From the NCBI GenBank assembly GCA_000818945.1, contig KN805391.1:241834-305833 (forward strand): a stretch of DNA of 64,000 nt. Reading direction: 5' to 3'. The position numbers and the translations under genes were made by a program. Below the pieces are notes generated by a model, which saw nothing but the letters and a program-made list of their open reading frames with translations, was not told the DNA's origin and did not search any database. The DNA is from Schizochytrium sp. CCTCC M209059 (lineage: Eukaryota > Sar > Bigyra > Thraustochytrida > Thraustochytriidae). Positions 48,968 through 58,531 of this stretch are shown here, piece by piece; position 1 is the first letter of the stretch, and each line of letters begins with the position of its first letter.

Positions 48968-50098
48968 ATGGGCGGGGCGCTCATCACTGGCACCTCAGGG
49001 CGAAAAACGAGTGAATGGAGTTCCCGCAATGGGTCAAGCATGATGAAAAGCGGGAGCTTATTTGAGAACGGAGAACGAGTTCGGAGTCGACGCCTGAGCG
49101 CCCTTGGCAGATTAAACTGGTTCCAAACGAGGAAGACGGAGTACATGCGAGACAATGCACAAGAGGCTGAAGCAAGCGCTGCCGGAATTGAAAAGAGACT
49201 ACGTGCTCTCGTCTCCAAGTCACGAATTCTAGCTCTGCAGGAAAACAACAGTGAGATGCTGAACAAAGACCAGCTACGCAAGTTTTTTGATGAAAATGGA
49301 GTCCAGTTTGAACCTATTATTTTTGAGCGACTTTATCAGATGATGGATGTCGACAAGGAAGGTTTAATTTCTGTAAGCAAACTCGCGCTTACCTTTGCGC
49401 TCTTGATTCAGTCTGGATCAGTGGCCAAGGATAACGTGGAGCTTGCGTTCCGTCTTTTTGATTCGAATCAAGACGGGAGCATAGACCAGCACGAGTTTCA
49501 GGAGATGGTCATTGCTCTTGTCGGAAAGCGGGTCTCGCATCTGTACGAGATCCCTGCAGGCATGACTTACTTTCGGGAATTTGTAAAGAGCGAGTTTGCG
49601 AGCGAGTTGCTGGAGTTTCTCGATGCTTTGCGCGCAGGGCAAACGTCATTGCTTTCGTCTCCGCTCAAAATTGAGGATGCAAGGACACTATTCAAGGTCT
49701 TTCTTGAAAGGGACGCAGAAAAACAGGTCAACGTGTCGGATCAAGTTCGCGAGGCGTGTCGCGAGCAGGTCGAACAGGCGAGTACAAAAGAATTGGAGAC
49801 ACTTGCATCGAATGCATCCTTTGAAGCTGCACAATACGAAACGGTTAAGATGATCGAGCAAGGTCCTTTACTTCGCTTCAAAAGCCGACTGCGCAGTGAC
49901 ACGAATCGCTTTCCGCTTGGCGAATCTGTCTGGGATCATCTTGAGTTGCAGCACTCGGAGCAAATGACGCTCGAACAGTTTCGTATGTGGGCAAGTCTAG
50001 CTCCAGATCTTTTCAATTTTCTCGATGAGCTGCAGAAGCTCATCAAGGCAACGGACGAAAAGCTCAGTAATGAGGCAATCTCGATCCAAGAAGATTAG
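48968..50098 (+). CDS. EF-hand calcium-binding protein of unknown role
   Basis: Predicted 376-residue protein with a pair of EF-hands at about 115-185. The second loop, DSNQDGSIDQHE (165-176), has every calcium ligand, including Glu at position 12. The first, DVDKEGLISVSK (127-138), has Lys at position 12 and is probably non-functional or weak. The N-terminal 90 residues are Ser/Arg-rich, then helical. The C-terminal 190 residues are helical and charged, with no domain I recognise; they include two EF-flanking-like stretches (DARTLFKVFLERD and EQMTLEQFRMWASL) that might be decayed EF-hand helices. It starts MGGALITG, but position 6 is Ile, so N-myristoylation is doubtful. The first in-frame ATG is 48968. 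Calcium binding is well supported; function is unknown. Confidence 0.8.
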   Translation: MGGALITGTSGRKTSEWSSRNGSSMMKSGSLFENGERVRSRRLSALGRLNWFQTRKTEYMRDNAQEAEASAAGIEKRLRALVSKSRILALQENNSEMLNKDQLRKFFDENGVQFEPIIFERLYQMMDVDKEGLISVSKLALTFALLIQSGSVAKDNVELAFRLFDSNQDGSIDQHEFQEMVIALVGKRVSHLYEIPAGMTYFREFVKSEFASELLEFLDALRAGQTSLLSSPLKIEDARTLFKVFLERDAEKQVNVSDQVREACREQVEQASTKELETLASNASFEAAQYETVKMIEQGPLLRFKSRLRSDTNRFPLGESVWDHLELQHSEQMTLEQFRMWASLAPDLFNFLDELQKLIKATDEKLSNEAISIQED

Positions 50099-50304
50099 TT
50101 TCCTCAGCCATGATACCTTTTTTTAGATTAATACTTTCTATCTGTAGCGTATCCTGTATCTAATTGAAAAAGACAAAGCACAGACAGACGCTCTTTATCG
50201 AGACTGTGCTGAAATGTAGAGACGGGTCTCTCGTCCTTTCGGGGAACTCATGATGCATTCCTCTCTCTCACTTGAAAGGTCGCAAAGATGAAAAGAAGGA
50301 AGTT

Positions 50305-50570
50305 GCTGACCGCGGAACCGTCGCGGATCCTTTTTGGCACTGAGCAGAAGAAGAGATGCCTTTATATGCTGGAGAAGCAGGTCTCTGCAGCGTGAGCCAC
50401 GCCGGCTGCAAGTTACGCCGAAAACGTCCAAATTTGTTGGTAACAGGGGAGCTACGAACTACGCTACTAGATACGAGAGCGAAGGACTTTTCCTTCTGTA
50501 CAAGCGTAGTTCGCCCCACTCGCAGACGGCACTTCGACACTCGCGACTTTCTTTTTTTTTTGCTCCCGTA
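50305..50570 (+). ncRNA. Tandem structured element, copy 1 (candidate small RNA gene)
   Basis: First full copy of a direct repeat. It contains GGGG then CGAACTACGCT (50455-50465), pairing perfectly with AGCGTAGTTCG (50503-50513) then CCCC. Nested inside is a six-base stem, GAAGGA with TCCTTC. Upstream is another hairpin, CGTG-AGC-CACG within GCAG...CTGC. The copy ends shortly after a run of ten T (50552-50561), which would serve as a polymerase III terminator if transcribed on +. An internal TTTTT near 50330 argues against a transcript starting at the very left edge. It does not match any snRNA, SRP or RNase P motif I know. Strand and transcription are inference. Confidence 0.4.
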
Positions 50571-50803
50571 GCTGACCACGGAACTATCGCGGATCCTTTT
50601 TGGTACTGTGCAGAAGAAGAGATGCCTTTATAGGCTGGACAAACAGGTCTCTGCAGCGTGAGCCACGCCGGCTGCAAGGGGAGCTACGAACTACGCTACT
50701 AGATATGAGAACGAGGGACCTTTCCTTCCGTACAAGCGTAGTTCGCCCCACTTGCAGACGGCACTTCGACACTCGCAACTTTCATTTTTTTTTGCGCCCC
50801 CGC
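50571..50803 (+). ncRNA. Tandem structured element, copy 2 (candidate small RNA gene)
   Basis: Second copy, similar to copy 1 throughout but about 33 bases shorter (a block before the GGGG is missing). The 11-bp stem is kept exactly (50687-50697 with 50735-50745). The nested stem becomes GAGGGA with TCCTTC, still paired through one G-U. The hairpin CGTG-AGC-CACG is unchanged, and a run of nine T (50785-50793) is kept near the end. Confidence 0.4.
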
Positions 50804-50859
50804 GGGAAGTTCCATTGCGATGCATGTTATTTTTTTGTTGCAATACACCCAAGACAACT

Positions 50860-50913
50860 TGCCTCTATTGGCTCAAGAAGTCAGCCAGTGCAGCGTGGGC
50901 CACGCCGCTAAAG
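50860..50913. repeat. Tandem structured element, partial third copy
   Basis: Degenerate match to the middle of the repeat unit: GCCTCTATTGGCT corresponds to GCCTTTATAGGCT, and GCAGCGTGGGCCACGCCG to GCAGCGTGAGCCACGCCG. The CGTG/CACG hairpin is kept with one loop change. Confidence 0.65.
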
Positions 50914-51087
50914 TAAAAGCAAAGAGCAGAGCGAACACAAACATCATCTTTTTAAACTTTTGCGATGATTGAAGGCAAGGACTCTGTCATTAGAAGGCGA
51001 AGAGCAGCTCCATCTCCTAGACGCAAGATTTGCTTGTAATGTCATTGCGACGACACAAATGCAGGTGTGTACGAGGCAATCTAGTGC

Positions 51088-53895
51088 TTACACGGCTGCC
51101 CTATCATCGTCATCGTCGTAGTCCAGTGCCCACAGCTCGAGCTCATCGACAGCAAAGGTGCTCTGGCCCGCGAGCAAGGTACTGGCCTCCTCACTCGCGC
51201 GCGCGGCACCAACTCCAAATGTGTGTTCGAGGTCGGTCGAGCACGACGAGAAATCATCACGAAGAACGAGATCGCGCGTGCCAAACTGCATAACGGAGGT
51301 GTTTGACTTGCAGACAGCGAACCTACGACGGAGCTCTTCAAGGGTCTCCTCGTCGAGCTCGTCAAAGTCCTCAATGTAGTCGCTGTCTGGGGGTGGTGTG
51401 TGGGCCTCGCGGCCTTGAAAGGGGATTTTGATGTCGAGGCTGATGGAAAAGAGAAAACATTTCGCTGTTCCAAAGGTGTGACCATCGGCACGCCACGGTT
51501 CGTCAGCAAAACCGCCAAAGACCTTGCCGTTGGACTTGATAATGACAAATGTCTTGGTGTCGGCCAGAATGTACTTTGGCCGACGCGGGCGTCGCTGCTC
51601 CGAATCGCGGCCGTTGGTGGTGTCCTCTTCTTCCTCGTCTTCGTCGGCCTCCGAGTAGCGCGGATTAAAGAGAGAAGGCAGGCGATTGACCAAGGCGTTA
51701 ACAGAGCGGTCTGCGTCATTCCATGTGGCATAGAGAAGCTTGGTGCGCGGCAACTCACGACGACGCTGCATGGGGGCGCACAAAAGGAGGGACAGTCCCT
51801 CGGAATACACTTTGGGCAACTTGGTCTTGGCCGGCTTTTTCTTCTTGCGACCGCGCACCCTTCTTCGGCCCGGCCCCCCGCGCGCATTTTCAGCTTCCTC
51901 CTCCTCTTCAAGCTGGCGTTCCTCTTCTTCGTCTTGCTGGGCGAGAGCGGCCGTCTCGGCTTCAACATCTGGGTGCGAGAGAATGCGCGACTCCTCAAAG
52001 GCAACCTCGGCCATTTTCAGCGACTGTCGGTCATCGATAGCGAGCTGGCGCAGGCGGCGCACGGCCTCGGCGCGCAGCGAGTACTGCGCATATTTTGCGG
52101 GTGTGGCTTTGGACATGATGGACAAGGAAAGAGGCTGTGGGGGCTCGGGCGAGGTTGCGACCATGCGGTCCAACTTTTCCTCACCACTGCCATAATCGTC
52201 CATCGTCGGGCTCGAGGGCGACGTCGGCGACCCTTGCAGAGACGAGGAGCTCGCGAGCTTGGAGAGATCGGGCAATGTGCCAAGGCTTGTGAGAGCAAGA
52301 GGCGCGGTCTTACCAATATTGTTGTCAGCCAGCTCGCGCGTCATGGCGTCAGTCTTTGATTCTGCAGGAGCCGTGGGAGGCGCGGCTTCGCCCCCCGCGG
52401 GCGATGCCTCGGAATCAAGGTTGAGAGACTGCATGAGCGACTGAATTTGCTCTTGGCCGCGTGTCATTTGCGAAGGGCGCCGAGAGATTTCGCCTTGCAA
52501 ATGTTGTTGCTGTTGTTCATGCTGCTGCGGCTGCTGACCAGCAAATCCTGGACCTGGATCCGCGAAATTGCGAGCTTGATGATGATCCTGGAACTGTTGG
52601 TGACTACGACTATTCGCTGCGGCTGCGGCAGCTGCGCGACTCTGGATGTGCAAATCACCAACGAGCTCCAAGTCCGAGGTGATGCCCTCGAGCACGTTGG
52701 CCGTGCGCAACGGCGTGCGCGCGAGATCAGCGCGAAGTTGCACGTGGCACTTCCAGCCGTTGAGAAAGTCGACTTGAGAGGCATGCTCGCGCTGCTGGTC
52801 AAGGTAGGCCTCCATCCATTCCATTTGCTGAAGCTGGCGTCGCAGCTCCACCTCTTCGGCGAGAAGAGCGCTCATTTTGTTCTGGGTAATGTCCTGTAGG
52901 CGAAAGAGCGCTTCCTGGAGGGTCTTGTAGATGCGCTCCTCGACCACGGCGGCGTTACGGTTGACGTCGCGGAGCTTGGCGTCCGTGGCGCGGAGCTGCG
53001 CCTTGATATCCTCTTGGCGGACGGCGAGAATTGGGTCGACCTTGAGGCTTTCGTTGACGGCCGATTCGTAGGCGTCGCCGATCCCGATGAGCTTATGCTG
53101 AGCAAGTTTACCAGATGAATGCGAGCCGACCATTTTGTCGCGAACACTCACCGGCATGTAGAGGATCGGATCAAAAAAGTCGTGGCGGTCGTAAAGCTTG
53201 TCGATGGACGTGGGCGTGCGGTCATCGATGCGGTTTGCAGCGCCAAAGTCCGTCTCGGAGTTGCGGCCGTCCGGGTCAACAAAGAACTGCACAAGGTACA
53301 TGGGAAGCGCTTGTTGCGCGTCCATGACGGTGTAATCGTGGCGGTAGCCAAAGCCCCCATCCGGCGCGTCACCGCCTGCGCCGTCGATGCTCGTGGAGAG
53401 CGCAAGGTAGAGGGAGTCGTAGCCCTCGGGGACGATGGCCTGCTCGCTCGGGTCATCGACGACAAAGGCGCGGCCGACGCCGACCTGGCAGAGCAGGAAG
53501 CGATGCGCAGTGCCCTCGTTCGGGTCGAGGTCGAGGTCGCCCGTGGTAAAGGTCATCCCATCTCCCGAAGAGGGCAAGGTGAAGCCCTTGGTGTGCAGGG
53601 CCTCGAGCGTGTTGAGTTCGTTGAGCCTTCGCGTGCTGAGCCACGCGGGTGTGCACAGCATTCCGCGCGTGCGCCTTTCGAACTGCACGGCCTGGTGCGC
53701 GTTGCCGAGGTGCCACACGCAGACGTCTGTGAGCGCAAAGTTGCGCGTGCTCATTTGGAGCAGGTACTCCACGCGCTTGAACTCGTCGGACTTCTCCGAG
53801 AGCGGCGTGGCCGCGCTCGCGCTCGCGCTCGCGCTCGCGCCGGCGCCGCCGGGCCTGGCCGCCGCGCCGCGCCCGAGCCGAGGGCCCGTCTCCAT
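51088..53895 (-). CDS. PARP-like / coiled-coil / TLDc-domain protein
   Basis: Predicted 935-residue protein. The C-terminal part (about 700-935) is a TLDc domain: LLYATWNDAD, FVIIKSNGKVFGGFADEPW, GTAKCFLFSISLDIKIPF, FGTRDLVLRDDFSSCSTDLEHTFG and FAVDELELWAL. TLDc proteins act in oxidative-stress defence or regulate the V-ATPase. Residues 60-207 resemble the ADP-ribosyltransferase fold of PARPs: VWHLG, LHTKGF, FLLCQVGVGRAFVVDD, PEGYDSLYL and YRHDYTVMDAQQALPMYLVQFF. The position of the PARP catalytic Glu appears to be Asp 187. Between them lie coiled coils (about 285-375) and a Gln/Ser-rich disordered region. The ATG at 53895 (METGPRLGRG) is followed by a Ser-Ala run from a GCGCTC repeat. The TLDc call is firm; the PARP likeness is by eye. 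Confidence 0.75.
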   Translation of the reverse strand: METGPRLGRGAAARPGGAGASASASASAATPLSEKSDEFKRVEYLLQMSTRNFALTDVCVWHLGNAHQAVQFERRTRGMLCTPAWLSTRRLNELNTLEALHTKGFTLPSSGDGMTFTTGDLDLDPNEGTAHRFLLCQVGVGRAFVVDDPSEQAIVPEGYDSLYLALSTSIDGAGGDAPDGGFGYRHDYTVMDAQQALPMYLVQFFVDPDGRNSETDFGAANRIDDRTPTSIDKLYDRHDFFDPILYMPVSVRDKMVGSHSSGKLAQHKLIGIGDAYESAVNESLKVDPILAVRQEDIKAQLRATDAKLRDVNRNAAVVEERIYKTLQEALFRLQDITQNKMSALLAEEVELRRQLQQMEWMEAYLDQQREHASQVDFLNGWKCHVQLRADLARTPLRTANVLEGITSDLELVGDLHIQSRAAAAAAANSRSHQQFQDHHQARNFADPGPGFAGQQPQQHEQQQQHLQGEISRRPSQMTRGQEQIQSLMQSLNLDSEASPAGGEAAPPTAPAESKTDAMTRELADNNIGKTAPLALTSLGTLPDLSKLASSSSLQGSPTSPSSPTMDDYGSGEEKLDRMVATSPEPPQPLSLSIMSKATPAKYAQYSLRAEAVRRLRQLAIDDRQSLKMAEVAFEESRILSHPDVEAETAALAQQDEEEERQLEEEEEAENARGGPGRRRVRGRKKKKPAKTKLPKVYSEGLSLLLCAPMQRRRELPRTKLLYATWNDADRSVNALVNRLPSLFNPRYSEADEDEEEEDTTNGRDSEQRRPRRPKYILADTKTFVIIKSNGKVFGGFADEPWRADGHTFGTAKCFLFSISLDIKIPFQGREAHTPPPDSDYIEDFDELDEETLEELRRRFAVCKSNTSVMQFGTRDLVLRDDFSSCSTDLEHTFGVGAARASEEASTLLAGQSTFAVDELELWALDYDDDDDRAAV

Positions 53896-54707
53896 GGCGC
53901 CGCACACGCAAGCCGCAAGCCAAAATCCCAGCCGCCCAGGAGGCCGTTCGCGGCTCCGCGCTGCGCCGCGCTGCGAGGCGCTGCGCCGCGATACGCGGCT
54001 CCGCGCCGCCGCCGCGCGTCTGCTCGCACGCTCGCTCGCTCGCTCGCTCGCTCGCTCGCTTGCGCGCGCTGGGCTTTGGGGTTTCGTGTTTCTGCGCCTG
54101 CAGCGCCTACAGCGCCAGCACGGCCGAGCGCGCGTGTCTACGATGGTGTCTACATTGCCGAGCCCCGCCGCGGGCGTTTCTTTCCTCAGCCTGGTCACAG
54201 CGGCTCGGCTCGGCCTGGGGATGAGATGGATGGGGCTCGCATTGTCTCTGGGCATGGAGGACAGACACGCAGGAGGCAAGTGCAGGTCGCGCCGGGATGT
54301 CGCACCGCCGTGGTGAGGTGGAATTCTGGGGGGGTTAGTACTGCTTGCGTTGGTTCATGGATTTTGACAATTTCCATGGCTGAAGGTGGGTGTCTGAGAC
54401 GTGCAAAGAAAGGGACGTGAAGAAAGAGAGAAAAGCACATCTAGCTTGACTGTGAGGACGCTTGCAGTGCAGATGTGCTCGGAAGAAAGAGAACAAGGAG
54501 GCGAGGCCAATCAAATAATCCGTGGAGTTAAAGTTAAACACTTATACTGAATGAATGTAAGCAATTATGTAAGGGGTAGTGAAAATTGTGACAGACAAAT
54601 GCGCGGCCCCAGCGAGCAGGAACGAGTGCGTGCTGCTACGCTAGGACCGCCCGTAGCAACGGAAAGAATCATTGACGTGGTGAGTGGCCAAATGCAATAT
54701 GTCGCGG
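53896..54707. other. Intergenic region between the TLDc and Myb genes
   Basis: Upstream sequence of the TLDc gene and 3' flank of the Myb gene. It has GCGCTG/CGAGGC runs at about 53955-54010 and a GCTC tetramer array at about 54029-54060. No gene recognised. Confidence 0.5.
54029..54060. repeat. (GCTC)n tetranucleotide array
   Basis: About eight GCTC units roughly 150 bases upstream of the TLDc protein start codon. Confidence 0.88.
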
Positions 54708-56355
54708 TTAGTTCTGCACTGGCGAGGTAGCTGTGCCACGCTTGAGACTTTCGATGCGCCACTTGATGGTGTACCAGGAGCGGTGGGGCATCTCCTTTTG
54801 AATACTAGCCCAGCGGTTGCCATGGCGAGCATGCGCGTCAAGCACAAACTTGTCTTCATCGGCGGTCCAAGGCCCTTGTTTAAGCTCGGGGTCGAGACGC
54901 GAGAGATAGCGGTCTCTGCACTGTTTCCCAGTACGACCCTTGATGATGGTGGCAATGATGCGCCACTTTTTGCCGTGCTCGTTGACGGCCTCGCGCAGGC
55001 GTTCGTCTTCCTCCGAGGTCCATTTGCCCTTGCGAATATCAGGGTGCAAGGCCTTGAGCCATCGCTGCGAGCATTGGTTGGCAGTTTTGCCAGGTATTTT
55101 CTCGGCGACCTTTGCCCAGTGCCGCGCACCCATTTCTTGAACGGCGCGGATGAGCGTCTGATCCTCCTCGTCGGTCCACGCTCGTCGGTAAAAAACCTTT
55201 GTAGGAGCCGACGACGATGCCAAGGACTGCTCTTCCTCCGAGGGAGGAGGTTGCGCTGGGGCATGCGGATGCATGGGCATCATGGCGGCGTTCAGAGGTC
55301 CCGAGGCTTGTGGGTTTTGGTAGGCCTGGCCATGGTCATCCGGGCGTCGCTGCTGTGCAAACTGCGGATTTTGAGAAGGGCTCGCGCCCGCAGCTTCCAT
55401 GGAATAACGCGAGCGTTTGCTACCAGGCAAGGGCGCGGCTTGGTTCATCATGGGCTGAAAATGAGGATGGGGCATCTGTGGTACCCACGGGTGCCCATGC
55501 ATTTCCATTTGATATTGCATGGCAAGGTTCGCGGGATGGGGATACGGTTGATGGTTTCCCATTTGATAGGCCGCAGCAGCCGCCATAGCTGCAGCAGCCT
55601 GTTGGTTGAAAGCGGCATATGGAGGCCAGTACTGTTGCTGCTGTTGTTGCTGTTGCTGCTGCTGATGTTGCTGCTGCTGAATCGAAAGGGGCTGTTGATG
55701 CTCATACGCAACAGGGCCAGCTGGGGCAGGGACGTTGGGAAATGACGGAGACGAGAAATGATGGATCTGCTGACCAGGGACGCTATGCTCTGGGTCATTT
55801 TGCTGTTGCACTTGCTGTTGCTGTTGCGGGCGTCGCCGGCGTTGCTGCGGTTGCCGCTGCGATGGGCGACGCGTATTCTGTGGCACGGATGGCTCAGAGC
55901 GAGCACGACGCGCCTCAGATACTGGGAGGACCGAATGCGCGTTCGCACTTCGCAAGGTCGGCGAGGCCGATGGCACTCTCGTATAATGCGAAGGCACTTC
56001 AGAGGTGAAACCCTGCGTGGCAGCATCCGTATGAGTTACCTGAGAGCTCTCGCCCGCGTGCGTGCCCTTTCCGTTGGACTCTTCCGACAAGCCATCGTCA
56101 TCTCTGTCACTACTATCATCGCCATTACCACTACTTCCGATACCACCGCCGCTCCCACCATTATGATTATCTCCAACGTCTGTGTTCTCTCGAGGGACTT
56201 GCTGAATTTGAAGTGAGGGCTGCTGACGGGGATAGGCATGTTCGGATGAGGCATGCGTGGGTATTGCGTTTGACGTGGACCATGTTGGCTGGCCAGTCGA
56301 TACGGATGCGCCGACATTGGTGCCAGGTGGGTGGTTTACGTTTGCTGACCATGTG

Positions 56356-56390
<35 letters not shown>

Positions 56391-57282
56391 TTGCGCATGG
56401 TTGGGCGCCGGCAGGGCTTGTGACGCGTGTGTCGTGGACGAGTGACGTTGGTGTTGCTGCGTGGGTGGATCATAGGCTTCGCGCAAAAAGAAGTTGAGGT
56501 TCCTGAGTTCGGACTCGGGATCTAGTTCCGCGTCCACGTCGCAATAGTCGTCGTCCACATTAACGTGAGATGTTAGAGTTGCTGTGTTATGAGCTCCGAC
56601 ATTGGAGTGGTCTGCCATTCTATGCCAACCAGGGTCAACGTCGCCAACTGCCATGGTCCGCTGTCGCGTATGTTGATCGAGGTACCGGTATGGATAGGAG
56701 CGTTTACCGTGGCCGGCTCGGGGAGCCGCCACCTCTTGTTCTTCTTGCGTACTCGTTTCCTTGGTCTTGTTTCGGTTTCTGCCGCGCCTTTTGACGCCTG
56801 GGACGAACAGAGTTCCGCCCGAGGGCAGAGGCGGCGGTGGGCTTGTGTTTCCTTCGCCTTGGTCGCTCGCAAGAACCGTTTTGTTGGTGCTCGTACTTGC
56901 GCTCGTGCTATCGCAGGCCGTGCTTTCGCTCGCGACGCTCTGCCGCTCCTGCCGCAGGTGCTGGTGTTGCTCTTGTCGCTGGCTTGCGTTCTGGGTGCGT
57001 CGGCGTTGCTTGGCAGGCTCTCTTCGCTGTCTTTTTAGCCCTCTCTCTTTGGAATTTCGCTCTTCTGCGAAGGCTGTTTGCTGCTGCTGCTGCTGCTGCT
57101 GCTGTTGCGCGGGCCGCGCGAGGGGTCTAAAGGCGTGCGCCGGTTCTAGCAGAAGCGCCACGTCGTCGTCCTCGTCGTCGCCCTCGTCCAGGTTCGCAAG
57201 CGCGTCCGGCCCAAGGCTCGCAAGGCTCGCAAGGTCTACGCTCTCGACCTCTGCCGTGCTGTGTCCCTGCTGCCGCTGCTGC

Positions 57283-57318
<36 letters not shown>

Positions 57319-57545
57319 CCTCCTCGGGGCCCAGGTCCTCCAGGTCCTCCGGGTCTGCTGCGCTTGGCCCTCTGCTGCCGCCCGGCGGCGTGCACGCGGC
57401 CGCTGCTGGCGCTGCGCGGGGCCGGGTGCGCCTGGGTCCGGGTCTGCTGCTGCTGCCAGCCGCCCGCCTCGGAGTTCTGCGCGCTTTCTGCCTGCGTTGG
57501 CCGCGCGTCTGCCCGAGCGTTCCTGCCCTGGTGCTCAGCGACCAT
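54708..57545 (-). CDS. Three-repeat (R1R2R3) Myb transcription factor with long polyglutamine N-terminus
   Basis: Predicted 945-residue nuclear DNA-binding protein. Three Myb repeats occupy the extreme C-terminus (about 787-945): R1 from RRAWTDEEDQTL, R2 from KGKWTSEEDERL, R3 from QGPWTADEDKFV, with Trp spacing typical of c-Myb-type 3R-Mybs that control G2/M genes. In R3 the third Trp position is kept in WRIESL. In animals and plants the repeats are usually N-terminal, so the C-terminal placement is unusual. The first 780 residues are low complexity, with several polyglutamine runs from CAG/CAA codons (for example near 55640-55670, 56350-56400, 57080-57110 and 57280-57320) and Ser/Gly/Asp patches. 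The ATG at 57545 (MVAEHQGRN) is the first in frame; upstream codons encode Ala/Glu/Arg runs. The DNA-binding call is firm; target genes are unknown. Confidence 0.88.
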
Positions 57546-58491
57546 GGCGCTCTCGGCGCGGCGCTGCCTGCCTGCGTTGCCCTTCTTCCCTTCTTTCTTC
57601 TCTCTTCCCCTTTTCCTCCTCCTCCTCCTCTTTCCCCTTTCTTCTTCTTCTTCTTCTGCTGCTGCTGCTGCTGCTGCTGCGCCCCTTGCTCCTGCGCCCT
57701 CTCGCACGCGCGGGAAAGGCCGAACGCGCGCGAGTCTCGCGGCCGCGAGGAGAGCGAGCGAAGGGAGGGAGGAGGAGAAAGCAGGCAGGCAAGAGGGAGA
57801 GAAGGAGAGAAGGCGGGGAAGAGAGGAGGCGAGGGAGGAAGCAAGGCGCGCGGGGCTCGAGCGGGGAGACCGTGGGTGAGGCTGGCCTTCACTTCGAGTC
57901 TTCCGCGAGACTTCCGCCGCCCGCGCGGAGGGCGCGGGTCCCCACGGCGTTCCAGCAGCAGCCTGCGCGGGGGGTTCTGTGGGGGGACCCGGTCCGGCGC
58001 GCGCCCGCTTTGGGGACGTGTGCGCGGGGCTGGCTGCCTAGATCTGTCTGTCTGTCTGTCTGTCTGAATGTCTGTCTGTTTTTGCCTGTGCGAGTTCAGA
58101 GGACCGCGACCGATGCAGCGGGGCGGGAGGGAGGTAGGGATGGAGGGACACACGCGTTCGCCGGCTGGCTCTACTTTGCAGGCTCGCTGGACGGTTGATC
58201 GCTCGCGCAGCGCGCAGCTCGGATCAAGACAGGTCAGCGCAAAAGGGGCTGGCTGGCTGGCTGGCAGGCGGAAAGGGGCTGGCGGAAAGCGCCCGGCTGA
58301 AAGACAAGCCTGGCGGAGAAGGACCCACAGCTGAGGCCTTGGCGTTGGATTCGTGATGTACACACTGATCCGCTGAGAGGGCGGGTCCGCGCGGTCACTC
58401 GTATCTGGGGACTAGATGTGACCTTGCCTTGCGCTCCTTCTGCGACCACTATGGCGTCGCTGCCGCCTGCTGCTGCCGAGGCTTTTGCTTG

Positions 58492-58492
<1 letters not shown>

Positions 58493-58531
<39 letters not shown>
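58493..58531. repeat. (TGTC)n tetranucleotide array
   Basis: About nine TGTC/TCTG units. A similar shorter array with one interruption lies at 58047-58078. Confidence 0.9.

Larger units (their letters stand above)
50099..51087. other. Region between EF-hand and TLDc genes containing a structured tandem repeat
   Basis: The EF-hand 3' flank is followed by two long and one partial copy of a repeat (50305-50913, annotated separately). No protein domain is recognised in any frame. The last 170 bases before 51088 are the 3' flank of the minus-strand TLDc gene. Confidence 0.6.
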
